Source: Mesonia mobilis DSM 19841 (GTDB lineage: Bacteria > Bacteroidota > Bacteroidia > Flavobacteriales > Flavobacteriaceae). From it: a DNA stretch of 64,000 nt. Positions within the stretch are counted from its first letter, which is position 1. Each line of letters opens with the position of its first letter. Shown in pieces: positions 52,004 through 62,085 of the stretch. A program made the position numbers and the translations under genes. Below the pieces are notes generated by a model. The model searched no databases and was not told where the DNA came from. It saw only the letters and a program-made list of their open reading frames with translations. The DNA lies in the NCBI RefSeq assembly GCF_000423405.1, contig NZ_AUHX01000008.1, positions 124,001 to 188,000 on the forward strand. Reading direction: 5' to 3'.

Positions 52004-55000
52004 TCGCTTTAAAATATTCTTGAACTTTTATTTTGAAATTTTGTTGCAAAGGTAAGCTTTGTCTGTTTAAAATTTCAGTGGTGTTGAAATATTCTTTCGC
52101 CTTATCTAATTGAAGTTGAGTTGGATTCTGATACGTCTTTCTATTCGTTTCAGATTCACGTTTATTATCTTGACCCTGTTGTAAGGAAGCTTCTTCTAAC
52201 TTTAATAATTGATGCTGAATATTCTTCATTTGAGATTCGGTACGCTCGGTAACTCCGCCACGCAATAATTCATCTTCTACTTGCTTCATTTGCCGAACTA
52301 AATTTTTAGCTTTTTCATCTAGACCTTCTTTACGAATCATATCTTCTAGTTGATTACGCAATTCTTGCTGACGTTGATAGATCTCATAAATTTCACCACT
52401 TAATTGTTCTGCAGATTTTTGTCCGTTTTTACCTTGTTGGTTACCGTTGCCGTCTTTATCATTGCTTCCAGATTGACCGCCATCACCGTTTCTTTCGTTT
52501 TCACCTTGAGAACCAGAATGACCATCTTGTCCTGATTGTTGTCCTTGACCAGATTGACCTTGTTGACCTTCACCCGGAGAACCAGACTCTCCTTGCTTTT
52601 TACCTTTACCTTGCCCTATTTGTTCCCCAAGTTCTCCTTGTTTTTGAATAATATCTTGCAATTGAAAACCTCTTCCCTGCCCTTGTCCTTGTCCCGGACT
52701 TGGTTGACCTTCACCCTGTCCTTGGCCAGAACCCATAGACATCGCCTGCATTTGCTGCAAAGATTCATTAAGCATATTTGCCAAATCATTCGCACCTTTA
52801 AATACATATTGCTGACTCGCAACTCCGGTTCTAATTTGATTTTCTGATAATCTTTCTAAAGATTTATCGATATTAAATTCTATGTCGGTGAGTTGCGAAG
52901 TAATTTGATCGCCAATCATCGGATTTCGCAGAGCTAAAGCATACAAACTATCATCTACGTGTTGAAAGTTCTCTTTTAAAACATATTGATAACGCAGTTT
53001 CTTTGCGTATTGCGGACTGTTTTCTTCAATGGCATTAAAATCTTCCATTAAGTCTTCTTGCTGAAATGAAAACGTAATTAGATTATCTAAAATTTGCCGA
53101 AGCATTTCTGCATCTTCTTGATTTTGCTCTGAGCTTCCTTGCATCATTATATTCATCATCTTTTGCCCCATTTGTTGCATTTTCTGTCCGGCAGATTTTT
53201 GCTTTTGTTTGGCTTTTTGAGAAGGTGAAGATTTTTGCTGTTGAGAATTCTGTTCTTCTTGGCTTTGCTCAGAATTTTCTGAATTCTCTTTATCTGAAGG
53301 TTCGTCTCCAGATTCATTATTTTCTTCTTCAGAACCAGATTTTTGTTCAGAATTTTCCGACTCTTTTTCTTCAGAACCTTTTAATTCTTCGCTTGCTTCT
53401 TTTTGATCATTTTTAATAGATGCTTCCTCTATTTCATCACGATGAGTTTTTAAAGGATTTTTTAGTTTATTATTTTCTTCCTCTAACTCATCCATTTGCT
53501 TTTGTAATTCTTCAAAAGCTTTATTCATTTTTTCTTGTTCTTCCGCAGAATTTAAAGAATCATTCTCAGCTAATTGTTCTTGTTTTTTTCCAAGTTTATT
53601 GATCTCTTTAGAAATTTGCTCTGCTTTTTTCTGAACGTAATAACGCTTCGTTAACTTTAGGAGTTGCTCTAAACTTTTCTGTTCATTTTGGTTCTGTTTG
53701 CTTAATTTCTCGATCTTTTGGTTAAGCTCTTCTTTGTTTATTTTGTCTTGATATTTTTCTAATTCTTTCAGCAATTCTTCATTTTGCTCAATACGTTCTT
53801 CATTTTTTTCTAAACGCTCTTGTAGTTGTTCTTTAAACTGATCACTTTTTTCTGGCTGAAATTGCTCTAAGTTCTCCTTCATCTGCTTAGAGTATTCTTT
53901 CATCATTTTTTCTTGCTGCTGTTGACGCTCGATGTAATTTTCTAATTTTTTTCGGTCGTTATAATTCAGCTGCTTTTTTTCTTTCTGTAATTGATCGAGC
54001 TCTTGTAATTCTTTGTTGCTTTCTTTCATTTTTTGCAACGAATTATCCATATCTTTTATAGTCTCTTCTTGATTGTTGAGTTGTTCTTGTGTTTCTTCAT
54101 CTTCGGTAAACTTGCGAAAAGAAAAAGTTTCACTCTTGGTTCGCTTTTTTCCATTTACTTGATCATTATCGAAAACCTGAAAATAAAATTCGTAAGCTTT
54201 ACCTCGATCTAATTGTAAATCACCGGGGAAAGAATACACAAAATCATCAAATGTTGAAGTGCTTACCGGTAAGTTTACTTTTTTAGTTTCCTTCGGATTT
54301 TTACTGGCAAAATACACCAACTGTAAACTGGTTAAACCGTAATCGTCGGCTACTTTACCATAAAAATACATTACTTGACGATCTAAAGAATCACGTTTCA
54401 TTTCTACATCAAGCTCAGGAAATTCATCTCGAACGACTTTCAATTGGTACGACAACTGTTCGTAATTTTTTAATTGCTCGTTAGAAGTTGAAATTTGATA
54501 CGAAGTGTTTCTGAAAATTTGCTGTTGAAGCGAAAACTGATCTTCTGATCGATGAAACGTTTCTAAAGTATCGGGTAAATTCAACTGAATTTGGTTCGTG
54601 GCTTTTGCGGTAAGATTCCAAGAAACCCTGGTACCTTCAGGAATGGTGGCATTTCCGGTTCCTTTTAAAACTTCGTCTTGTTTACCGATATATGCAGGAT
54701 AATCGAGCTGCATTTCAAAATTTACCAAGGTAGGAACGTTAATCACTTGTAATTGGTAAGGTTTGGAAGTCACCTCATTCGAACTAAAATAAAATTCAGT
54801 ATTCTTTGAAACACGATCAAAAGTATATTCGAAAACACCGGGATTTACCTTCTTTAAAAAATAAGTTTCACCATCGTAATGAATACTAGCATTATCAGGA
54901 ATTACACTACCATCGGTAAAAATTCTTAAGGTCAAACTTTCATTTTCTTTTACCTGAAGTTGTTCTTGATTAAGTTGAAATGAAAACGGATCCGGTGGTT

Positions 55001-55574
55001 CGTAAGCTTGATCGTAATTGACAACCCGTGTGTAGCTTTCGGAGAATAAATTACTATTCCCGGAAATATAGATCGCTAAAAAAATAAACACGGGAATTAT
55101 CGCGTACTTTACATACCTAAGATTCGATTTAAAATTTACCGCAATTTGAAATGGAATAGGTTGTAGTTCTAGAGATTTTTGATCGATACTTGCCAGTAAC
55201 AATTCAGAATCATTACTTTTTGCGTTTTTATGCAGCTGAAGAATATTCAGCAATTTATCATTTACTTCCGGGAAATGTTCACCAATAATTTTAGATGCTT
55301 GCTCGTAATTAATTCCTTTAGAAAGTTTAAATAGTTTAGCGAGCGGGTACAAAATAAACCTTCCGAATAAAGCTACCTCTACTCCAATAAAAAGCCAGAA
55401 TAAAATTTTTCTTCCGAGGGAATTTAACCAGAAAAAATATTCAAAAGAAACCGTGATCAGAAAATATAAAAAACCAATGGCAAAAAATAAAATTGCTCCT
55501 TTTACCAATTCGTTTAAGTAATATTTTCTAATAAAAGCTTCTAACTTATGCTTGATAAGTTGGTAATTATTCAT
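51996..55574 (-). CDS. DUF4175 family large membrane protein
   Basis: A 1192-residue protein. Membrane segments lie near residues 25-45, 53-73 and 155-172. A periplasmic beta-rich region (about 180-500) follows, and then a very long Glu/Gln/Lys coiled coil (about 500-760). A low-complexity tail rich in Gly, Gln and Ser contains GQGQG, GQSGQ and NGDGG repeats (about 930-1060) before a short helical end. This is the DUF4175 family of Bacteroidota, which has no established function. Its position immediately before ybeY and mnmG (8-base overlap) is one I recall as conserved. The periplasmic placement of the coiled coil suggests an envelope scaffold, which is inference. Confidence 0.82.
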   Translation of the reverse strand: MNNYQLIKHKLEAFIRKYYLNELVKGAILFFAIGFLYFLITVSFEYFFWLNSLGRKILFWLFIGVEVALFGRFILYPLAKLFKLSKGINYEQASKIIGEHFPEVNDKLLNILQLHKNAKSNDSELLLASIDQKSLELQPIPFQIAVNFKSNLRYVKYAIIPVFIFLAIYISGNSNLFSESYTRVVNYDQAYEPPDPFSFQLNQEQLQVKENESLTLRIFTDGSVIPDNASIHYDGETYFLKKVNPGVFEYTFDRVSKNTEFYFSSNEVTSKPYQLQVINVPTLVNFEMQLDYPAYIGKQDEVLKGTGNATIPEGTRVSWNLTAKATNQIQLNLPDTLETFHRSEDQFSLQQQIFRNTSYQISTSNEQLKNYEQLSYQLKVVRDEFPELDVEMKRDSLDRQVMYFYGKVADDYGLTSLQLVYFASKNPKETKKVNLPVSTSTFDDFVYSFPGDLQLDRGKAYEFYFQVFDNDQVNGKKRTKSETFSFRKFTEDEETQEQLNNQEETIKDMDNSLQKMKESNKELQELDQLQKEKKQLNYNDRKKLENYIERQQQQEKMMKEYSKQMKENLEQFQPEKSDQFKEQLQERLEKNEERIEQNEELLKELEKYQDKINKEELNQKIEKLSKQNQNEQKSLEQLLKLTKRYYVQKKAEQISKEINKLGKKQEQLAENDSLNSAEEQEKMNKAFEELQKQMDELEEENNKLKNPLKTHRDEIEEASIKNDQKEASEELKGSEEKESENSEQKSGSEEENNESGDEPSDKENSENSEQSQEEQNSQQQKSSPSQKAKQKQKSAGQKMQQMGQKMMNIMMQGSSEQNQEDAEMLRQILDNLITFSFQQEDLMEDFNAIEENSPQYAKKLRYQYVLKENFQHVDDSLYALALRNPMIGDQITSQLTDIEFNIDKSLERLSENQIRTGVASQQYVFKGANDLANMLNESLQQMQAMSMGSGQGQGEGQPSPGQGQGQGRGFQLQDIIQKQGELGEQIGQGKGKKQGESGSPGEGQQGQSGQGQQSGQDGHSGSQGENERNGDGGQSGSNDKDGNGNQQGKNGQKSAEQLSGEIYEIYQRQQELRNQLEDMIRKEGLDEKAKNLVRQMKQVEDELLRGGVTERTESQMKNIQHQLLKLEEASLQQGQDNKRESETNRKTYQNPTQLQLDKAKEYFNTTEILNRQSLPLQQNFKIKVQEYFKAND

Positions 55575-55700
55575 CGAGAACAGGTTTGCTGAATCGTTAA
55601 CTTCTAAAACTACAATAAAAATTTAAGCTATCTAAATGGCTTAAGTAGTTTAACATCAAGACCTCAACAAATTTCTTACCAATTTTATCTTCTCGTTTTG

Positions 55701-55733
55701 GTTGAATATTCGACAGATAAGATTGTATCTTTG
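55701..55733 (+). promoter_or_regulatory. Putative gltX promoter
   Basis: GTTG at 55701-55704 and TATCTTTG at 55726-55733 are 21 bases apart, close to the Bacteroidota arrangement TTTG-N17-20-TAnnTTTG. The ATG at 55751 follows 17 bases after the -7 element. This is the best two-box match in the window. Confidence 0.5.
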
Positions 55734-55750
55734 TCAAAAAACAGAAGAAA

Positions 55751-57274
55751 ATGTCTCAGAAAGTACGTGTGCGTTTTGCACCAAGCCCAACCGGACCTTT
55801 ACATATTGGCGGAGTAAGAACCGCATTATTCAATTATCTTTTTGCAAAAAAACACGAAGGTGATTTTGTATTACGTATAGAAGATACCGATCAAACTCGT
55901 TATGTAGAAGGCGCCGAAGATTATATTGTTGAAGCTTTAAACTGGTTAAATATTCCTTACGATGAAGGCCCGGGAAAAGAAGGTGATGCAGGCCCATACC
56001 GCCAAAGTGAACGCAAAGGCTTGTACCGAGAATATGCCGATAAATTATTAGCGAGTGGAAATGCTTATTATGCGTTTGATACTGCGGAAGAATTAGCTGA
56101 AAAAAGAGCCGAACACGAAGCGCAAAAAGAAACCTTTATCTATAATTGGCACAATCGTGAAGAGTTAAACAACTCATTAGCGCTTTCTGAGGAAGAAACC
56201 AAGCAAAAAATTGAAAGTGGCGAGCCTTATGTGATCAGATTTAAAGCTCCAGAAAATGAAGAGCTTGATTTACAGGACGAAATTCGTGGCGATATACAAG
56301 TAAACACTAAAGTACTTGACGATAAAGTTTTATTTAAAAGTGACGGAATGCCTACCTATCACTTAGCGAATATTGTGGATGATCATTTGATGAAAATCAC
56401 CCACGTAATTCGTGGGGAAGAATGGTTACCCTCTTTAGCTTTACACGTTTTGTTATATCGTGCTTTTGGTTGGGAAGCTCCTAAATTTGCGCATTTACCG
56501 TTAATTTTAAAACCTACCGGAAAAGGAAAATTAAGTAAACGTGATGGCGATAAAATGGGATTCCCGGTATTCCCTCTAGAGTGGAAAGATCCTAAAACCA
56601 GAGATATCGCTTCCGGTTACCGTGAAGATGGTTATTTGCCACAAACCGTTCTAAATATGTTAGTTTTCTTAGGTTGGAACGAAGGTGAAGGTTCAGAAAA
56701 AGAAATTTATACACTTGAAGAATTAACCCAAGCTTTTAGTTTAGCGCACGTTTCTAAAGGCGGTTCTAAATTTGATCCTGAAAAAACAAAATGGTTTCAG
56801 CATCATTATTTACAAGAACAAGATAATGTAGTTTTAGCGGAGCAATTTTTACCAATTTTAAAAGAAAAAAATATTGATCCTGCCCTAACCTATGTCGAAG
56901 AAATTGTAAAAACCATTAAAGAACGTGCAACGTTTGTAAGTGATTTCTGGGAACTTTCTTCTTTTTATTTTGAAGCTCCTACAGATTTTGATGCGAAAGC
57001 TGCCAAAAAAGCTTGGAAAGAAGGAACTGCTGAAATTATGCAAAACGTAAAAAATATAATTGCTGAAGTAGAAGATTACAACCAAGAAAATCTTCAGGAA
57101 AACGTAAAAGGATGGATCACCAATGAAGGAATTGGCTTCGGGAAAGTAATGCAACCACTCCGTTTATCACTAGTTGGAGAAATGAAAGGTCCCGATCTAT
57201 TTCATATTATGACTTCAATTGGAAAAGAAGAAACCCTAAAACGTATCGATTTTGCTATTGAAAAATTAGGATAG
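55751..57274 (+). CDS. gltX: Glutamyl-tRNA synthetase
   Basis: A 507-residue class I synthetase with RFAPSPTGPLHIGGVRTALFNY (HIGH motif H18-I-G-G), ALNWLNIPYDEGP and the KMSKS-type loop GKGKLSKRDGDKMGFP. It charges tRNA-Glu, and in lineages without GlnRS also tRNA-Gln; here a separate glnS lies in the same window, so it should be the discriminating type. The C-terminal anticodon-binding domain is present. It is a single gene ended by a clear terminator. Confidence 0.97.
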   Translation: MSQKVRVRFAPSPTGPLHIGGVRTALFNYLFAKKHEGDFVLRIEDTDQTRYVEGAEDYIVEALNWLNIPYDEGPGKEGDAGPYRQSERKGLYREYADKLLASGNAYYAFDTAEELAEKRAEHEAQKETFIYNWHNREELNNSLALSEEETKQKIESGEPYVIRFKAPENEELDLQDEIRGDIQVNTKVLDDKVLFKSDGMPTYHLANIVDDHLMKITHVIRGEEWLPSLALHVLLYRAFGWEAPKFAHLPLILKPTGKGKLSKRDGDKMGFPVFPLEWKDPKTRDIASGYREDGYLPQTVLNMLVFLGWNEGEGSEKEIYTLEELTQAFSLAHVSKGGSKFDPEKTKWFQHHYLQEQDNVVLAEQFLPILKEKNIDPALTYVEEIVKTIKERATFVSDFWELSSFYFEAPTDFDAKAAKKAWKEGTAEIMQNVKNIIAEVEDYNQENLQENVKGWITNEGIGFGKVMQPLRLSLVGEMKGPDLFHIMTSIGKEETLKRIDFAIEKLG

Positions 57275-57327
57275 ATATACGATGAGATGCTGAAATAAAT
57301 TCAGCATAAAAAAATATAACAGTTCAT

Positions 57328-57361
57328 AAAAAGCAGTTTGAGATCTCAAGCTGCTTTTTTT
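57328..57361 (+). terminator. gltX terminator
   Basis: AAAAAGCAG pairs with CTGCTTTTT; the inner TTGAGATCTCAA is itself palindromic and extends the stem. A T run follows. Located 54 bases after the gltX stop. Confidence 0.85.
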
Positions 57362-57426
57362 GTTAACGAAATCTAAAAACTAACGGTTAATCATGTATAT
57401 TTAGAGCATTAATCAATTAAAATGTT

Positions 57427-58428
57427 ATGGGAGTATTCTTTACAGGATTTATTATTTTCTTAGGATTAATCATCCTAATCACCGGTATATTTACCGTAAA
57501 ACAACAAACTGCAGCAGTAGTTGAGCGCTTTGGAAAATTCAACAGTATTCGAAATTCCGGACTTCAATTTAAAATTCCGGTGTTCGATAAAATTGCAGGA
57601 AGGTTAAATTTAAAAATTCAGCAATTAGATGTGATCGTTGAAACTAAAACGAAAGATGATGTATTTGTTCGTTTAAAGATTTCGGTTCAATTTCAAGTGA
57701 TTAAAATGAAGGTTTACGATGCTTTTTATAAGCTTGAAAATCCGCACGATCAGATAACTTCTTATGTTTTTGATGTAGTTCGTGCAGAAGTGCCTAAAAT
57801 GAAGTTAGACGACGTTTTTGAGCGTAAAGACGATATTGCTAATGCAGTAAAACTAGAATTGAATGATGCGATGGTCGATTATGGTTACGATATTATTAAA
57901 ACCTTAGTGACCGATATTGATCCTGATGTACAAGTAAAAGCAGCGATGAACCGTATTAACGCTTCTGAACGTGAAAAAGTTGCTGCCGAATATGAAGCGG
58001 AAGCAGAACGTATTAAAATTGTGGCAAAAGCGAGAGCCGAAGCAGAAAGTAAACGTTTACAAGGTCAAGGTATTGCCGATCAACGTCGAGAAATTGCTCG
58101 TGGTTTAGAAGAATCTGTAGATGTTTTGAATAATGTTGGGATTAACTCACAAGAAGCTTCAGCATTAATTGTGGTTACCCAGCATTACGATACGTTACAA
58201 TCTTTAGGAGAAGAAACCGATACCAACTTAATTTTATTGCCAAATTCGCCACAAGCGGGAAGTGATATGCTGAATAATATGATCGCTTCTTTTGTAGCTT
58301 CTAACCAAATTGGTGAGAAAATGAAAGAGCAAAACAAGGTAAAAGGAATTGCTTCAACTGCTAAAAAAGCGAAACCAAAGAGACAAAATCCACCAATGGA
58401 TGACGATGAATATAGAAGTGAAGAGTAA
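57427..58428 (+). CDS. SPFH/Band 7 membrane protein (slipin-like)
   Basis: A 333-residue protein with one N-terminal membrane segment (about 3-22), then the SPFH domain (VKQQTAAVVERFGKFNSIRNSG, FVRLKISVQFQVI) and a coiled coil rich in Ala and Glu (AEYEAEAERIKIVAKARAEAESKRL). Such proteins oligomerise on membranes and organise lipid domains or regulate proteases. The tail KKAKPKRQNPPMDDD is basic then acidic. No NfeD-type protease partner is beside it. It is a single gene with a terminator downstream. Confidence 0.9.
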   Translation: MGVFFTGFIIFLGLIILITGIFTVKQQTAAVVERFGKFNSIRNSGLQFKIPVFDKIAGRLNLKIQQLDVIVETKTKDDVFVRLKISVQFQVIKMKVYDAFYKLENPHDQITSYVFDVVRAEVPKMKLDDVFERKDDIANAVKLELNDAMVDYGYDIIKTLVTDIDPDVQVKAAMNRINASEREKVAAEYEAEAERIKIVAKARAEAESKRLQGQGIADQRREIARGLEESVDVLNNVGINSQEASALIVVTQHYDTLQSLGEETDTNLILLPNSPQAGSDMLNNMIASFVASNQIGEKMKEQNKVKGIASTAKKAKPKRQNPPMDDDEYRSEE

Positions 58429-58448
58429 AATTTTTATTGAATTCAAAT

Positions 58449-58481
58449 AAAAAACCCGCTAAGATCTAGCGGGTTTTTTTT
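58449..58481. terminator. Bidirectional terminator
   Basis: CCCGCTA and TAGCGGG (58455-58473) form a stem flanked by A6 and T8, between the convergent slipin and M16 peptidase genes. Confidence 0.92.
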
Positions 58482-58498
58482 GTATTGAAATTGATAAA

Positions 58499-61330
58499 TT
58501 ATTCAGCTTCTTCCGGATTATGGATCGCTAAAATATAACCATCGGTTAGGTATTTTTTAGCTACTTTCTGTAGGTAAGAAGTATCCATCTTTTCTACATT
58601 CTTTTCATAATCGAATACTTTAGTAGCATCTTCATTCTGATAATCGGCATCCTTTAAGAGTGATAACCAAAATCTGTTCTCTTTTAAAGATTCTTTATGT
58701 TCTAATAATTGCGTTTCTTTTACTTTCTGAAGGTCTTTTTCTGTAGGACCTTCTGCAACTAATTTTTCAACTTCTTTAATTGCCGCATTTTTAAGTTTAT
58801 CTACGTTTTCTGGTCCGCACGGGAAGCTAATGGTAAAATTATACCAACCGTAAGGAGTTTTACTAATGTTACCTCTTGCACCAACACCATAAACACCACC
58901 TTCTTCTTCACGCAGTTTTTCAACTAGCTTAATGGTTAAAATTTCACCTAAGGTTTTTAAAGCGTAAGCATCTTTTTTATTGTATTTGGCTCCACCTTGA
59001 TAAGTAATTCTTACTGAACTTTTAGGGTCTTTACCTTTTTCTACAATCTTTTCGTGAGATCCAGATTTAGGTCTAAAGTCTGGAACTTCATAAGATTCAT
59101 CTGAATTTTTAGAAGGTAAACTTGCTAAATAAGTTGCTGCATAATCTTTAAGCTTTGCTTCATCTATGTTACCTACAAAATAGAAATGGAAATCGCCTGC
59201 ATCTGCAAAACGTTCTTGATATTTTTTGTAGGCTAAATCGTAATCTGCAGCATCCATTTTCTCTGGAGTTGGGAATCCTGTATAACGAGGACTATCACCA
59301 TAGATAAACTCTCCTAACTCTTTTTGAAAATAAAATTGAGGACTTGCCAACAAATTTCCTAAAAATGCTTTTTGCTTATTAACATAAGAATCAAAAGCTT
59401 CTTCATCCTTATTTAATTCGGTAAAATATAAATGCGTTAACTGAAATAATTCTTCTAAGTTTTTAGGTGCTGCATTCCCTCTAAATCCTTCGCTATACGT
59501 TGAAATGTAAGGATTAACCGAAACAATTTTACCAGACATCATTTTACTTAAATCTGTTTTGCTAAAATCGTTTACACCTGCTTCTGTTAAACCACCATTT
59601 GCAAAGGTGGTAGCTTTATAATCTTCAATAGAATATAAAGATGTACCTCCGTAACTAAATGCTTCAAATAAAACCTCATCATTTTTAAAATCGGTTTTCT
59701 TGTAAGTTACCGTTGCACCGTTGCTTAAGGTTAGTGTTGTAGTACCTAATTCTTTATTGGTTTCAGTTTTAGTGATACTTCCTTTTTTAGGAGTTTTTGC
59801 CATTAGCGATTCGGCAACTTCAGTTTCTTCGTAAGGCTCTAATTCTTTGTTTTCAATTTCTTTAAATAAAGCTCTTACTTGTTCTTCTGTAGGTTGCTCT
59901 ACTCCATCTTTCTCTGGACCGGTAAGTACTACTACTCTATTTTCATCTTTAATATAACCTGAAATTAAGCTATTGATCTCTTTTAAATTAATCGTAGGTA
60001 ATTGTTCTTGATGAAATTTATACTCCCAATCGATACCCGGCATTGGTTCGTTTTCAAGAAAGTTTCTAATATATTCTCCAACAACACGTGAAGATTCGTT
60101 TTTACCTTTATTCTTGAAAGATTGTTCTAATCTTGCTAAAATGTCTTTTTTAGCGCGTTCTAGCTCACTTTGAGTGAAACCGTGTTGTTTTACTCTTTCG
60201 TTCTCTTCTAATAAAGCACGTAAAGCGGTAAGCTGCTTACTGGCGTCACACATGGCAAAAGATTGGTAAGCTTCTTTTGTTCTAGACCAAGTACCACCGT
60301 GATAACTGTAACCGTAAACGAATGGCGGATTATTGCTATTTCTCAATTCATCAAAACGATTATTGATCATTTGCGCAAATAGTGACTCTACCATCGAATT
60401 TCTATAGTCTTCTAAAGTTTCTTCTGCTTCAACATTACCTTTGTCTTTAAATAAAACTTGTACGTTGGCAAAAGTTGCTTCTTCATCAGACTCGATCGCA
60501 ATTAAAGTTTCTTCGTGATTAGGGAGCTCGAAAGATTCTCTTTTTCTTTCGTCTTTCGGGTTTTTAATGTGAGCGAAATGATCTTTTATTTTTTGTTCTA
60601 AAACTTCTACATCTACATCTCCTACTGCCATTACAGACATTAGATCTGGACGATACCAGTCGTTGTAAAAACTACGAATGCTTTCGTAATCAAAAGTTTC
60701 AAGGTTTTCTTTTGTACCAATAGGAAGTCGATCTGCGTATTTTGAACCGTGTAAGATCTTCGGTAAATATTCTTGACGCATGCGCTGCTCGGCACCTTGG
60801 CCTAAACGGTATTCTTCTAAAACCACACCACGCTCTTCGTCGATATCTTTATCTTCTAGTAATGCGTTGTGCGCCCAATCTTCAATAATCTGAAATCCTT
60901 TTTCAAGTTTTTCTGGATCGTCACTCGGGATAGGAAGAATGTAAACCGTCTCATCGAAACTGGTATATGCGTTTAAATGCGCCCCAAATTTTACTCCAAT
61001 ACTTTGTAAGTAATCTACTAGTTCGTTCTTTTTGAAGTTTTTGGTACCATTAAAATTCATATGCTCCATAAAGTGAGCTAAACCTCTTTGGTCTTCATCT
61101 TCTAAAATTGAACCTGCATTTACCACAAGTCTTAATTCTACTTTGTCTTCGGGTTTACCGTTGTTTTTAATGTAGTAAGTTAGTCCGTTTTCTAAAACTC
61201 CTTTTTTTACTTCTGGATTAAAAGGAATTTCTTCCGAAAGATCTTGATTGCTTTGCGCTTTTGTTTGCTGAAAGGGCGTAAATGCAAGAAAAGCTCCTAC
61301 AAAAAGCGCAGTAAGGTTTGAATATTTCAT
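58499..61330 (-). CDS. M16-family zinc peptidase (PqqL-like), secreted
   Basis: A 943-residue peptidase with a Sec signal peptide (MKYSNLTALFVGAFLAFTPF...KAQ) and the inverted zinc motif H86-F-M-E89-H90. The third ligand Glu lies in the ERGVVLEEYR helix about 75 residues later. A second, inactive M16 half follows (about 520-940) with the GGAKYNKKDAYAL and VYGVGARG blocks. Paired halves form a closed chamber that degrades oligopeptides. It should act in the periplasm or be surface-associated. It is not clearly coexpressed with a partner, since the neighbours are convergent or separated by a terminator. Confidence 0.93.
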   Translation of the reverse strand: MKYSNLTALFVGAFLAFTPFQQTKAQSNQDLSEEIPFNPEVKKGVLENGLTYYIKNNGKPEDKVELRLVVNAGSILEDEDQRGLAHFMEHMNFNGTKNFKKNELVDYLQSIGVKFGAHLNAYTSFDETVYILPIPSDDPEKLEKGFQIIEDWAHNALLEDKDIDEERGVVLEEYRLGQGAEQRMRQEYLPKILHGSKYADRLPIGTKENLETFDYESIRSFYNDWYRPDLMSVMAVGDVDVEVLEQKIKDHFAHIKNPKDERKRESFELPNHEETLIAIESDEEATFANVQVLFKDKGNVEAEETLEDYRNSMVESLFAQMINNRFDELRNSNNPPFVYGYSYHGGTWSRTKEAYQSFAMCDASKQLTALRALLEENERVKQHGFTQSELERAKKDILARLEQSFKNKGKNESSRVVGEYIRNFLENEPMPGIDWEYKFHQEQLPTINLKEINSLISGYIKDENRVVVLTGPEKDGVEQPTEEQVRALFKEIENKELEPYEETEVAESLMAKTPKKGSITKTETNKELGTTTLTLSNGATVTYKKTDFKNDEVLFEAFSYGGTSLYSIEDYKATTFANGGLTEAGVNDFSKTDLSKMMSGKIVSVNPYISTYSEGFRGNAAPKNLEELFQLTHLYFTELNKDEEAFDSYVNKQKAFLGNLLASPQFYFQKELGEFIYGDSPRYTGFPTPEKMDAADYDLAYKKYQERFADAGDFHFYFVGNIDEAKLKDYAATYLASLPSKNSDESYEVPDFRPKSGSHEKIVEKGKDPKSSVRITYQGGAKYNKKDAYALKTLGEILTIKLVEKLREEEGGVYGVGARGNISKTPYGWYNFTISFPCGPENVDKLKNAAIKEVEKLVAEGPTEKDLQKVKETQLLEHKESLKENRFWLSLLKDADYQNEDATKVFDYEKNVEKMDTSYLQKVAKKYLTDGYILAIHNPEEAE

Positions 61331-61396
61331 TTGAATAAGTTAATGTTAGAACTTAAAAATATAAATTATATAACAAAACGTATAGTTTATAAACAC

Positions 61397-61427
61397 AAAA
61401 AAGCTCACTTTAACAGTGAGCTTTTTT
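61397..61427. terminator. Terminator of the YtxH-holin-DUF6327 operon
   Basis: GCTCACT (61403-61409) and AGTGAGC (61415-61421) form a stem with A6 before and T6 after, so it works in either direction. On the minus strand it follows the stop of the 61451-61681 gene. Confidence 0.9.
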
Positions 61428-61450
61428 GAAATTCTTCTTCTTAGCAATTT

Positions 61451-61681
61451 TTATTTATTCACAATCTTAGCTTTTTGAATACCGATAAGCTTAGAAACGG
61501 CTTTTAATATAAAAGCTCGTTTAGCAATTTTTGTAGCAATACCAGTAGCTACACTAATGGGTGATAAATCTTCTTTAATATTATTTACAGAAAGTTTTAT
61601 GCGCTCTTTATCGATATGATTTTGTAGCTTTAAAACTTTAAGATCGTTGTTTATTTCTTCGTATGATTCGTAAATTTTCAT
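61451..61681 (-). CDS. Small protein of the DUF6327-like family
   Basis: A 76-residue basic protein, MKIYESYEEINNDLKVLKLQ at the start and a Lys/Ile-rich end with a modest hydrophobic patch (SVATGIATKIAKRAFILKAV). I recall this as a small flavobacterial family (DUF6327) encoded after the holin-like gene. No function is known. It overlaps the upstream gene by four bases (ATGA) and is the last of three genes. Confidence 0.6.
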   Translation of the reverse strand: MKIYESYEEINNDLKVLKLQNHIDKERIKLSVNNIKEDLSPISVATGIATKIAKRAFILKAVSKLIGIQKAKIVNK

Positions 61682-62082
61682 TGGCTGTCAACTTCTGTTT
61701 GTAAAGGTTCATCTAAAACTTCATCGATCGTACTTTCATTAAAGAACATTTTCGAAAATTTAGTAAGTATAAATGAGTCGAAAACATTTCTTCCGAAGAG
61801 AAGGAACAGAATGAATACTACTAGATAAAAACCAGCTACTATAAAAAATCCTGCAGCATAACTATCTAAAGCATCACCAATTAAAAATGCTGCCCCAAAA
61901 GATAAAAAGCCGAGAAATATTAAAAATATGCTTCCGGCCACAAGCATAGTGACCAACATAGACGAACTCTCCGTAAGCTTTTTAAAAGCGAACAACTTGT
62001 AATACTCCATCGTACTTTCGATATACGCTTGGGTATTTTTATAAAGCTCGTCTATGTGGTTGGTTACTTTATTTAAAGGCAT
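61678..62082 (-). CDS. Holin-like membrane protein (DUF1469-type)
   Basis: A 134-residue protein with two long membrane segments (about 42-66 and 73-97) and a charged C-terminal tail. This arrangement is that of the putative Actinobacteriophage holin/phage-holin-superfamily III and DUF1469 families, found in non-phage chromosomal settings next to YtxH proteins. No lysis gene is nearby, so a phage origin is unlikely. It lies three bases from the YtxH gene and overlaps the next gene by four bases. The likely role is envelope or stress related, but not proven. Confidence 0.7.
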   Translation of the reverse strand: MPLNKVTNHIDELYKNTQAYIESTMEYYKLFAFKKLTESSSMLVTMLVAGSIFLIFLGFLSFGAAFLIGDALDSYAAGFFIVAGFYLVVFILFLLFGRNVFDSFILTKFSKMFFNESTIDEVLDEPLQTEVDSQ

Positions 62083-62085
62083 AGA

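Noticed and set aside
52536-52740. Repetitive DNA as a CRISPR or tandem-repeat array
   Set aside because: The repeats are imperfect Gly/Gln/Ser codon runs in frame with the DUF4175 protein; there are no spacers or constant repeat units.
61678-62082. Holin-like gene as evidence of a prophage
   Set aside because: No other phage gene is present and the YtxH/holin-like/DUF6327-like trio is a normal chromosomal set.
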